From the NCBI GenBank assembly GCA_041725895.1, contig JBGRQA010000016.1, positions 69,628-133,627 of the forward strand: DNA of 64,000 nucleotides, in the 5' to 3' direction. Shown in pieces: positions 47,919 to 56,154 of this stretch. Position 1 is the first letter of the stretch. Each line of letters begins with the position of its first letter. Both the position numbers and the translations under genes were made by a program. The DNA is from JBGRQA01 sp041725895 (GTDB lineage Bacteria; Bacteroidota; Bacteroidia; Bacteroidales; Marinifilaceae). The notes beneath the pieces are model-generated. The model was not told the DNA's origin. It made no database searches and was given only the letters and a program-made list of their open reading frames with translations.

Positions 47919-48893
47919 ATGAAAGCAATAATCAACAGCTTGCTGTTAATGTTAGTTCGATTGGACAAATTTATCGAAAAGTACAGTACCCTTCTTAAAG
48001 GACAAGCACAAGTAAACGAGATCCTGAATCTAATTGATTCGGAAGTGACCGACCTGAAACAGAATATTAGTGTTCAGGAAACCACCAGTAAGGCCTATAC
48101 CAAGGCCAAACATCAAAAGAAGAAGCAATTGGCCTGGACACTCATTGCTATCATGAGCTTTCTGCGTAACGATGCCCTTAATAAGAAAAACACAGTACTT
48201 GCAGAAGCAATGACTACCACCATTCAGAAACTACTGAATCGAATGGATGCACAACTCATCGCTATCACGGAAGAAACCATTAAGGTGGCTGAAGGTATGG
48301 GCGAGGCACTTCCCACCATTGGTATTCCTGTTGAAGACCTGGAACATCTAAAATTATTAACAACCGAATATAAACAGGCAATGGTAGAACCATTGGAAAT
48401 TCGGAAGCAGAGGAAGATAGCCACCCAGAGAATTAAGACCCAAATAAAAGAAATCAAGAATCTGATTTACCAACGCCTCCTTCCTCTTGCTGTTAGTTGT
48501 TTCAGTAAAAATCATAACAATTTGGTAAAGGAACTTGAAACTTTGGTTCAAGTGGATAAAATACCATCCAGAAAACTAGCCGTAAGGGGAAAAATTCTGG
48601 AAGCGGGAAATAAAACACCCATCAATCACGTATGGATAGAGATTCCCGAAACATCCATTCGCTACCGTACACACAGCCAAAAGGGAGGTTTTCAGATCTC
48701 CAACCTGGAACCGGGCCATTACACCCTAAAATGCCAATGCGATACCCACGAACCCATTTCGCAGGATTTTACCCATGCATACGGATATACAACAAAACTG
48801 GAAATTTTTATGCATCCTACACCCGCAACAATGGAGGAAAGGAAAAAGGAACGGGAGGAGGAAAAAAGGGATTTGGTCGAAGAGACGAATTGA
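47919..48893 (+). CDS. Helical protein with C-terminal carboxypeptidase-regulatory-like domain (second copy)
   Basis: 324 residues, without a clear signal peptide, although residues 5-15 are hydrophobic. Residues 1 to about 225 are helical and Lys-rich. Residues about 226-305 form a carboxypeptidase-regulatory-like beta domain (VRGKILEAGNKTPINHVWIE, GGFQISNLEPGHYTLKC). A charged tail rich in Glu, Lys and Arg ends the chain. The architecture and domain junction match the protein at 18886-19818. Both genes have a 42-bp-period tandem array upstream. It follows WD40/DUF3859 paralog 2 on the same strand. Function unknown. Confidence 0.75.
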   Translation: MKAIINSLLLMLVRLDKFIEKYSTLLKGQAQVNEILNLIDSEVTDLKQNISVQETTSKAYTKAKHQKKKQLAWTLIAIMSFLRNDALNKKNTVLAEAMTTTIQKLLNRMDAQLIAITEETIKVAEGMGEALPTIGIPVEDLEHLKLLTTEYKQAMVEPLEIRKQRKIATQRIKTQIKEIKNLIYQRLLPLAVSCFSKNHNNLVKELETLVQVDKIPSRKLAVRGKILEAGNKTPINHVWIEIPETSIRYRTHSQKGGFQISNLEPGHYTLKCQCDTHEPISQDFTHAYGYTTKLEIFMHPTPATMEERKKEREEEKRDLVEETN

Positions 48894-48903
48894 TTCCATC
48901 AAA

Positions 48904-48928
48904 AACAGGGCCTCAATAAGGCCCTGTT
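48904..48928 (+). terminator. Terminator
   Basis: Perfect 10-bp stem AACAGGGCCT / AGGCCCTGTT, loop caata, 10 bp after the stop at 48893, with moderately T-rich sequence after it. Confidence 0.75.
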
Positions 48929-49043
48929 AGTTCTTCCTACAACATATTCATAATGAATTTAACATTTTCAAACAAAAAACGGTTAGTTTTTAACTCTCAA
49001 AAAACAACTACAGGTAATAATACTTGGATAAAAATAAACACAA

Positions 49044-50048
49044 ATGAAAAAATCATTCTTAACAATTACGGGTTTGCTAATAATTGCAGCCATAGTCCTG
49101 TTTAAATTTGATAATCATTTTAACAAGGAGGCGAGTCTGGACTATTCAAATTCCACCAATTGGATATCACAGGACACTGTTTCTAATAAGGATGTAGATG
49201 TATTCTATGTTTATCCCACCATATTCGGGGACACAGAGATGATGAATATGGATGTTACCAATGATTCTCTGCGTAGAAGTGCCGAAATAGTGGCAGGAGA
49301 ACAGGGAGGAGTATTTATTGAGCATTGTAATTTTTTTGCCCCCTACTACCTACAGATGTCCATGGCGGGTCTTGATGATTCGCCCCTAACAAACCCGTAC
49401 TTTATAAAAGGATGCAATGATGTCAAAGCAGCTTTCCGGTACTATTTAAAAAACCTGAACCACGGCCGGCCTTTTATTCTTGCCGGGCACAGTCAGGGAA
49501 CAATGGTACTGATTGAATTAATGAAAGATACAGAAAAAGTCGAAATCCCTATGGACAAACTGGTTGCCGCTTACCTTATTGGCTATTCAGTTACATCTAT
49601 GGATACAGACTCTTGCACCAGAATGAAAATTGCACAACATGCCACAGAAACCGGTGCAATTATTACCTAAAATACACAATCCGACAGTGCAACCGACTCA
49701 CCGGTATTGCTGCAAGGTGCTCAATGCGTGAATCCCCTTAGCTGGACTACTAAAGCAGATACCATACCGAGGGAGAAAAATAAGGGTGCCGTTGTTTTTA
49801 ACGACAGTGGAACAATTGTAAAAGTATTTCCGGCATTTACCAATGCCTGGATCGATGAGAACCACGCCCTGGTTGCCGGAACACCAGACCCCGATTATAT
49901 GTACTCAGTCGATTCAGCCTTTAGTAAAGGGGTGTATCACAAGTACGATTACAATTTCTTCTACTACAATTTAAAGGAGAATGTAGAAACACGAATCAAG
50001 GCCTATTTCAACCAGAGGGATCCTGAGGAATTGATTACAGTAAAATAA
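49044..50048 (+). pseudogene. DUF3089 alpha/beta-hydrolase gene split by one in-frame stop
   Basis: Codons 1-208 (49044-49667) encode an N-terminal membrane anchor (about 5-21) and a DUF3089 domain with the nucleophile motif GHSQG (Ser150). Codon 209 is TAA (49668-49670), and the same frame then continues without interruption to 50048 (NTQSDSATDSPVLLQGAQCVNPLSW, here given in part, then the family C-terminal region). No frameshift is needed to join the halves, so a single substitution explains the break. The catalytic Ser lies before the stop but the C-terminal catalytic residues lie after it, so the product is probably inactive. A sequencing error is the main alternative. Confidence 0.85.
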
Positions 50049-50057
50049 CAATTGAAA

Positions 50058-50088
50058 ACTCTGACAGGTCTTAAAGACCTGTCAGAGT
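50058..50088. repeat. 31-bp palindrome, REP-like
   Basis: 15-bp arms, 50058-50072 and 50074-50088, around one central A. It starts 10 bp after the DUF3089 stop and is followed at once by a partial copy (CCTGACAGAGTC). It resembles the dispersed CTGACAGGTCTT/AAGACCTGTCAG palindromes of Bacteroidota and could also act as a terminator. Confidence 0.65.
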
Positions 50089-50172
50089 GCATTGCACCTG
50101 ACAGAGTCAAAACCTGAAACTCCTAATAAACCAATCTTCATAAATAGTAATTGGAAATGCAAAAAACAGAAC

Positions 50173-50376
50173 CATTACACCCCGGTGAATCACAGATTTG
50201 TAACGAATCCCATTGACTATCCCTGGAGTAGTTATCTTACCTGTATATCAATAAAACCAACCAAACTTAAACGAACCTCTGTTATTGGTTGGTTTGATAA
50301 TATGGCTAACTTTAAAGAACTTCACCTAAAGAAGATAAACGAGTTCATTATGTCTGAGTGGTTGGAATTGTTATAA
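50173..50376 (+). pseudogene. C-terminal relic of a REP-associated tyrosine transposase (RAYT)
   Basis: The translated segment HYTPVNHRFVTNPIDYPWSS, followed by a region ending SVIGWFDN and FKELHLKKINEF, matches the conserved end of RAYT / IS200-like transposases: usually YIHxNPVxHGFVxxPxDYxWSSY, then a WF(G/D) element. The catalytic HUH and Tyr regions are absent, and the frame before about 50173 has no similarity. It is a remnant, 85 bp from a REP-like palindrome. These transposases are known to be linked to such repeats. Confidence 0.75.
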
Positions 50377-50470
50377 TCCGGCTCTTACCATTTATCGATC
50401 CATCAAAATCATTCATTACCCTACAAAACACTTCTAAATTGAATAAGCTACAAAAAAAGGTGACAGCCAC

Positions 50471-51592
50471 TCAATTACTTAAGGCTTCCTTATCCAGGTT
50501 GGAAGACAAGGAATTAATTGCATACTCTATAACTTTGTCCTTCCCCTGTTCAAGATCCTCCTTCGAATTCAGGATTGTGGTATCTGGTGCAATTCCGATA
50601 TCCTCCAATGGATTATCATTACAGTCATTGGTTTTTCGAACGGACAACCGGTATTCCCAACCGTTTGGAAGTTTTCCAATATGTGTGTCAGCAAAAACAC
50701 CGGATGTAGTATCTCCTATTAGTTTAACATTCGGCAAGGCCTTCATCATGAGGGTAAACAGCTCCGCAGCACTTTGGGTATTTTCGTTGATTAAAAGAGC
50801 TACCGGCCGATTACTAAGATTAATTCCTGAATTGGGTTGAATGGTCCAATATTCAGGATTCTTGTATGAGTAAATATTGTTGGGCTTACGTACTCTCGAA
50901 ATCGCATACAAACGCTTTTCATCAGCAAAACTCTCCGCTATTTCTTTTGCAGGCATAGAGTATCCTCCAATATTATCCCGAACATCAACAACAAAGCCAT
51001 CAGCCTTTTGATACTTTTCAAAGAAACCAGAAATTGCATTATGAACCTCTTCCGATTTATTACTCATCTCGGTCATGTGAATGTATGCAATAGAATCCCT
51101 TAACCAGCCTGTTGTAAAAATATCTCTCATCCCGATTGGCGGTAACAAAGAATGAATTCGAAGCGACTTTTCAAATCCCTTGCTTAAATATTTTTCCTCA
51201 ATAAGCTTTAGGGAGAAGTCATTTGTGGGAAGCCTAAAATCAAAAGACAACAAATCCCAATAATTTAAAGATGGCAAACCAAAACCTGAAAAATAAATCT
51301 CATTGAATCGGTAAATATAGCAATGCTTGTCATCCAACTTCTGCAGGATTTCCTGAAAAATCTGATATAGATCCTCATCAGTAGTGCTTCCATTTACTTT
51401 GTATGCATATTGGGCATGTAAATTATCCCAATCAATATTTTTCACATCAAAAAGTGCATAATTCTCCCTGAATGTTTGAAAAAAGAACTCAAAATTCTCC
51501 CTGGGGTGTCCCTTCTCCCTACTCAAATAGAGCCAGAATGCAACAAGAACAATTGTACAGGCCAAAGCAATATTGCAAAGTATCTTTCTCAT
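50471..51592 (-). CDS. S41-family (C-terminal processing-like) peptidase
   Basis: 373 residues from the ATG at 51592; an in-frame alternative start at 51655 adds 21 residues without homology. An N-terminal TM anchor covers about residues 4-23. The peptidase core includes IAYIHMTEMSN, the GFVVDVRDNIGG segment, and the catalytic-Ser region ALLINENTQSAAELF, followed by GDTTSGVF and the DIGIAPD segment, all typical of S41. No PDZ domain is obvious between the anchor and core, so it belongs with the shorter tricorn-like/CtpA-like forms of Bacteroidota. The active site is predicted to face the periplasm. Confidence 0.85.
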   Translation of the reverse strand: MRKILCNIALACTIVLVAFWLYLSREKGHPRENFEFFFQTFRENYALFDVKNIDWDNLHAQYAYKVNGSTTDEDLYQIFQEILQKLDDKHCYIYRFNEIYFSGFGLPSLNYWDLLSFDFRLPTNDFSLKLIEEKYLSKGFEKSLRIHSLLPPIGMRDIFTTGWLRDSIAYIHMTEMSNKSEEVHNAISGFFEKYQKADGFVVDVRDNIGGYSMPAKEIAESFADEKRLYAISRVRKPNNIYSYKNPEYWTIQPNSGINLSNRPVALLINENTQSAAELFTLMMKALPNVKLIGDTTSGVFADTHIGKLPNGWEYRLSVRKTNDCNDNPLEDIGIAPDTTILNSKEDLEQGKDKVIEYAINSLSSNLDKEALSN

Positions 51593-51720
51593 TGTATTAT
51601 TTCCTTCTGATTTTCGATATTCTCCTTTCCATGGATTATTTAGGAATTCACTCAAATATGGCTACTTATAAACTAGCCATACGTAGTAATTGTAAGCAAA
51701 TCAAACTTTGAATCAGTATC

Positions 51721-51860
51721 TCTTTCTCCAACTCCTACGGAGTAGGATGTTACCCGTAACTGTTGCTGCTACAATACCGAATGCTCTACGAGCAATAACT
51801 AACGCAAATCCTACCGCGTTGTAGTTAAAGGATTTTAGCCAATATTCATGAACAATTACA
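51721..51860. repeat. REP-like element
   Basis: Short hairpins ACTCC-tac-GGAGT (51731-51743) and TGCTC-tac-GAGCA (about 51780-51792), separated by GTTACC...GTT...CTACAATA sequence, with a further weak stem after. The layout of two tac-loop hairpins about 50 bp apart resembles dispersed Bacteroidota intergenic repeats. The rest of 51656-51977 shows nothing else. Confidence 0.5.
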
Positions 51861-51977
51861 CCCCTTAGGGGATCAACAAAAATTCTCTGTATAAGGTTAA
51901 GCCATTAAGCGAAAGAAATCATTCAACCTGAATTCTTTATGTAAGCCTAAAAAACACTTATAAAACTCCTTTCCAAT

Positions 51978-52625
51978 TTAAATCTGCCCAAGCCAAACCT
52001 TTCCTTTACGAAAAGAGTAGAATTCATTTGTCTCTCCAGCCACATCATTTAATATTGTTGTTCTATGAGGTTTCCTCAACATTTGCTGTAACCACCTTTT
52101 CATTTCATCATAATCATCCTGACACCCATAATCCTCCGGCTCACCCAATTCTGAACTGTAGATATGATCCTCGTCCAAACGGTAATCCCATTGAAATTCA
52201 TTCATTTTAGATGTCAATCGTCCATATCTTTCAGGCCGAAACGGTTTGCCCTGATTCGGTTTGTAGAAGGTATCCTTATAGTACTCCAAACTCTCCCCGA
52301 TAGCACAAACCACTTGCGATTGAGAAAAACGCGGCTCAAAAAGCCATATTTTCAGAAAGTAGATTTCGTTAGTATTGTCAAGTATCCTTTTCCACTCCCA
52401 GTAGATATCAATCAAGCCCTGGAGGATCCGCCGCCTGGTTTCTCCTTTGGGTTCAGGAATACAGCTGTTGGTGACCGAAATTCCACTCCAGGGATAAACC
52501 CTGATTTTGGCATAATCCCGCTCGTAATCTCTCAAATAATCCATATCAAGAGCTTTATGAGCCAAAACCCATTCATCAATATCTTTCCATCTTCGTCGGT
52601 GTCCACGGATTTTCTTACTTCTCAT
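51978..52625 (-). CDS. Unknown conserved-looking cytoplasmic protein
   Basis: 215 residues, no signal peptide or membrane segment. The N terminus is very basic (RSKKIRGHRRRWK). The centre is rich in Trp, Tyr and charged residues, and an acidic stretch (EPEDYGCQDDYDEMK) lies near 160-180. Composition and codon use look genuinely coding. No family or motif recognised. It lies alone between repeat-rich intergenic regions. Confidence 0.6.
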   Translation of the reverse strand: MRSKKIRGHRRRWKDIDEWVLAHKALDMDYLRDYERDYAKIRVYPWSGISVTNSCIPEPKGETRRRILQGLIDIYWEWKRILDNTNEIYFLKIWLFEPRFSQSQVVCAIGESLEYYKDTFYKPNQGKPFRPERYGRLTSKMNEFQWDYRLDEDHIYSSELGEPEDYGCQDDYDEMKRWLQQMLRKPHRTTILNDVAGETNEFYSFRKGKVWLGQI

Positions 52626-52789
52626 AGGTACTGATTAACTTTAAAACTCTAACCAGGAACAAATTCAATTATTAAAATCCTCACTATTTAAAAACCTGCT
52701 AGCCCATCAAATCTAAACTATCTAACAGTATATTACTCAAATATAAAACATTCCGATCACATAGTAATAATTCAATCTCGCTTATTTGC

Positions 52790-53048
52790 CTAGAAAAATC
52801 CTTTCGATGGCTGCTTTTCCTTAAAATCCTTCTTCTTAATTTTATTTCCTTTATTCAAGGAAAATGTAAACTTCAATAGAAACAGATTTTTTAACAAACT
52901 AACATCTGTTTGCGTATTTTCAGAAAAAGCCCCGAATTCAAATTCTTCATCCATAGAATAGCTTAAGCCAGTAGATACAGGCAAAAGATAAAGCAAGGTA
53001 AGAGCCACTCTCCTTCTAAAAAAAGGATTACTTATAAAGAAAAACTAA
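52790..53048 (-). pseudogene. C-terminal remnant of an outer-membrane beta-barrel protein
   Basis: The minus-strand frame is open from just after a TAG near 53049 to a stop at 52790. It encodes alternating hydrophobic strands ending in NLFLLKFTFSLNKGNK and a basic tail. This is typical of the last strands of Bacteroidota TonB-dependent or OMP_b-brl barrels. There is no start or signal peptide, and the upstream part of the gene is missing. It was probably lost when the neighbouring TIR-SIR2 region was acquired or rearranged. Confidence 0.5.
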
Positions 53049-53076
53049 ATAATAGTAATGCTATCGGGGGCCTAAA

Positions 53077-54417
53077 CTAATGAATCATTTGCTTTAAGAT
53101 GTTGGGAATTTCATCAAACTTTTCCACCCAAATTACATTCAATCCCAACTCGTTGGCATCTTGTTCTTCAAGAAAAATCATTAGATCATCGATTTGCCCA
53201 TTGGAATTGGCAATCTCAGGAGTTTTTTTAATTACGTAATGATTCAGGAATTTGGAGGATTCTTTTCGATTGGCCACATCGAGTAAGCGGCGTAAGTTGG
53301 GGTCCGTTAAGCTCATCCCAACAAATAAACAGGTATTCTGACTTAGTTTATTCAATTGTATCAGATTAGACCAACTGAAAGGTTCAATAAATTGCGTATG
53401 ATACGCATCTTCACTAAAAACGACATCTCTATTTGAAGATATTCTTCCCTTCCGGGGTAAATAACCATGTACGTGATAAATCGGCAGTTCATTTGCCTGA
53501 TTCCTCACACCCTCATTATCGATTGCCTTATATTTTATGTTATTCGCACCAAGGTTTTCTTCAATAAGCGCATCAAAATTAAATGTAATGATGGAGTCTA
53601 TGGGGTTGCCATCCCGTTGAGGGCGGGAAAGTTCAACAATGGCTTCAATTAATTCACATGTTGTTGGGTTATCCTGATATAGAGCATCTCTCAATTCATT
53701 TAAGAAATCTTTTCCCAGATTTGATTTCAGGTATTTACTCATAACCAAAGAGGAAGAACCAATTTTCCTTTGGAACTCACGGGTACTTATATTCTTAAGG
53801 GAAAAAGGATTACTATTGGATATTTTTTTCATCATGGACTCCAAAAGTCGTAACAATAGTTCATTCCATGATGGAATATTGGCACCAATTGAAACCCCGG
53901 CACCACATACCAAAGTTAGACGCCCATCCTTTAATGAATTTGACAAACTTTTAATAAAAGCTTCGTTTCTTTTCTGATTATCCTTTCGTACTCTTTCTTC
54001 CTTAATCTCCTTCTCTTCGCCGATCTCTGAATCTGTGGCTAGAATTTCCGTTAGTCTTTGAAAACCAAATTGAATATCCTGGGATAGATCCAATATCTGA
54101 TAATTGGATAGATATCCTGGTGGAAAGGTACCATCAAGAGTAATGGGAATAATTCTCGTTTTTTTCCTTGAAATGTCATTCAGAATAATTGATTCAATCT
54201 CCTTTAACCCATACCTTGACTTCAAGGTATATTTGCTAATTATTAAGACAATAGCATCATACCCCTTTAATCCTTCATTTATTTTCTGAAACCAATTATC
54301 ATTAACTTTAATATTTAAATCCTCATAAACAACCTCATGACCTTGTTCTACTAATCCATTAATAAGAAAATCTATATTTCCTTTATCGAATTTACTATAG
54401 CTCAAAAATATCCTCAT
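53077..54417 (-). CDS. TIR-SIR2 fusion protein, putative antiphage NADase
   Basis: 446 residues from the ATG at 54417; the frame runs upstream to 54627 but overlaps the next gene and carries no homology. Residues 1 to about 125 form a TIR domain: MRIFLSYSKFDKGN, then IVLIISKYTLKSRYGLKEIE, where Glu73 or Glu75 is the likely catalytic residue. A charged linker (about 128-155) follows. Residues about 165-446 form a SIR2 domain of the defence type: GAGVS (172-176), TFNFDALIEE with Asn280 and Asp282, catalytic His317 in YHVHGY, and FVGMSLTDPNLRRLL (365-379). It lacks the Cys4 zinc module of deacetylase sirtuins. TIR and SIR2 domains are NAD-consuming effectors or signal generators in Thoeris, SPARTA/SPARSA, DSR and related systems. 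Antiphage function is inference. Confidence 0.88.
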   Translation of the reverse strand: MRIFLSYSKFDKGNIDFLINGLVEQGHEVVYEDLNIKVNDNWFQKINEGLKGYDAIVLIISKYTLKSRYGLKEIESIILNDISRKKTRIIPITLDGTFPPGYLSNYQILDLSQDIQFGFQRLTEILATDSEIGEEKEIKEERVRKDNQKRNEAFIKSLSNSLKDGRLTLVCGAGVSIGANIPSWNELLLRLLESMMKKISNSNPFSLKNISTREFQRKIGSSSLVMSKYLKSNLGKDFLNELRDALYQDNPTTCELIEAIVELSRPQRDGNPIDSIITFNFDALIEENLGANNIKYKAIDNEGVRNQANELPIYHVHGYLPRKGRISSNRDVVFSEDAYHTQFIEPFSWSNLIQLNKLSQNTCLFVGMSLTDPNLRRLLDVANRKESSKFLNHYVIKKTPEIANSNGQIDDLMIFLEEQDANELGLNVIWVEKFDEIPNILKQMIH

Positions 54418-54445
54418 AGCATATTTATGGGTTAGGTATGTACAT

Positions 54446-55255
54446 TTATTTGAATTGGTACTTCCTTGATTCCAAACGATTAAAAAAGACCGTAATATTT
54501 TCAAATGTCGCAGTATCTTTTTCCATCGCCGTCGCCAATCGCTCCGATAGGTTTTGATAGAAATGACAAAACACGATTTCTTTGGGTCGAATTTGCTCTT
54601 TTGCAATAGAGAATTTATTGCGCCCATATCCGGCTGTCAAAATTGCCAGGTCTATTTGCTCAGCCTTAAAGTTGATATCATTCAACTCCATTGCATGAAC
54701 ATCGTAAGAATCTCCGGAATGCATTATTTTTGTCCCATTCAACTCTATAATATAGATTAAGTTCTCTACTTCGTAATCATCTGCATGCCTACTATGCGAC
54801 GCAGAAAATTTCAACCCAGCTACTTCAAATCGTTCCGTTCGACCTGTATCAAGAGCAATAGTCGAAATTCTATCGGAGAATTTCTGATAAATTTCCCCAT
54901 TCTTTTTTAAAATTTCCGTCACCTGGACAGGGCAAATCAATTGGGTTTCGCGATGTTTACTGAGAAACTCAAAGGTTAATGAGTCATTGAAGTGGTCAGG
55001 ATGCCTGTGGGTAATAAACAGGAAATCAATTTTCCTAAACATTGAATTGCCCTGAATCATCGAATCTAACAGACCCGATGACGGTTTTAGATAGACATTA
55101 GGACCATGCTTGTGCAAAGCATCAATAAGGATCGAGGTACTATTTGAAGTTAGCAGAAATCCTGCATTGGCAATATAAGTCAATTCAACCTGTTTTTGAC
55201 GGTTATTGCAGCCGACTAATGCAAATAGAAGTAAAAAAAAGGTAATTGATTTCAT
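54446..55255 (-). CDS. Metallo-beta-lactamase-fold lipoprotein
   Basis: 269 residues with a lipoprotein signal peptide (lipobox LVGC, Cys16), so it is anchored outside the cytoplasmic membrane. The MBL metal site is visible: THRHPDH (His83, His85, Asp87, His88), followed by SHSRHADD, HSGDS and a C-terminal CHFY. It belongs to the UlaG/RomA-like hydrolase branch. The substrate is unknown. It lies 28 bp upstream of the TIR-SIR2 gene on the same strand, so the two could be co-transcribed, but their cell locations differ and a functional link is not established. Confidence 0.85.
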   Translation of the reverse strand: MKSITFFLLLFALVGCNNRQKQVELTYIANAGFLLTSNSTSILIDALHKHGPNVYLKPSSGLLDSMIQGNSMFRKIDFLFITHRHPDHFNDSLTFEFLSKHRETQLICPVQVTEILKKNGEIYQKFSDRISTIALDTGRTERFEVAGLKFSASHSRHADDYEVENLIYIIELNGTKIMHSGDSYDVHAMELNDINFKAEQIDLAILTAGYGRNKFSIAKEQIRPKEIVFCHFYQNLSERLATAMEKDTATFENITVFFNRLESRKYQFK

Positions 55256-55429
55256 TGTTTATTCGAATTAGCACATAACATATCCTGTTCAATATTAAAT
55301 AGGTAGAGTATTCTTCATCCGTTCCCACTGATGAGTATCAAGTTACTCTATTAGGAAAACCCCAATTAAAAAAAGGTGACCTACTTAATTAAGGCATATA
55401 CTCTAACACGCTAACGGAAACTCCTATTC

Positions 55430-55756
55430 TTACCTCTCTAATTCTTTATATTTTATTTTTCCAAATAGGAAGAATAATCCCATAGGAAAGAAAAACAAAC
55501 ATAGAATTGCAATTAGAATAAAATGTCGTTTTGTAAATTCGATATTGATTTGCGTTTTAGTTACACTCCGTCCGGAAATCCAACACAGCATCAATATAGC
55601 CACAGAAACCGGTAGATAGGCAAACATCTCCTCCAATGCATTTTCAAATCCCTCCGTACTGCCAAGAAAATAAATAAACTGTGCCGAAATGAGCAAAAAT
55701 CCCCAAAGCATTGATAGGGCATAAATCAATTTAGAATTGTTCCGTTGCTGGTTCAT
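55430..55756 (-). CDS. Unknown small membrane protein
   Basis: 108 residues with three predicted TM helices (about 10-31, 45-62, 80-100) and short charged termini. No family recognised. The ATG at 55756 and continuous hydrophobic pattern support coding. The 174-bp gap to the MBL lipoprotein shows no gene. Confidence 0.55.
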   Translation of the reverse strand: MNQQRNNSKLIYALSMLWGFLLISAQFIYFLGSTEGFENALEEMFAYLPVSVAILMLCWISGRSVTKTQINIEFTKRHFILIAILCLFFFPMGLFFLFGKIKYKELER

Positions 55757-56154
55757 ATTATATACTTATTTGTTAATTAGTCATCATCATCATTCCTGGA
55801 ATCAAAAGAGTATTGCACAACTCCATTCGGAACAACTCGCTTACAACAACCTACTCAACTTGATGCTAACCTGTGATATCTCACAAAATAATCACCCACC
55901 CCCCAACGAACGCGTTTTTTAATCGTTTTGCATTAGCAGTAAGCTCAGCAGCTTTCCGTAAATTTAACAAAATAATAAATATTTACTTCTAATTAAGAGA
56001 TATTTATTTGACCGAACTATTATTTTACTTTCCATTGTTAGCAGATAATTGTCTTTTATCCCATCTACCCAGCCACTCGGGAAATATTGGTCTTCCTACT
56101 TTCCCTTTACCCAATCATCCTTTTCTTACAGACCAACCAAAATTCTACAATGAC
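55757..56154. other. Intergenic region, nothing recognised
   Basis: About 400 bp of AT-rich DNA between the small membrane protein and the convergently placed end of the dehydrogenase gene. Short frames here lack protein-like composition and no RNA or clear hairpin was found. Confidence 0.35.

Noticed and set aside
54418..54627. 70-residue N-terminal extension of the TIR-SIR2 protein
   Set aside because: It overlaps the MBL lipoprotein gene and lacks similarity; the ATG at 54417 begins exactly at the TIR domain.
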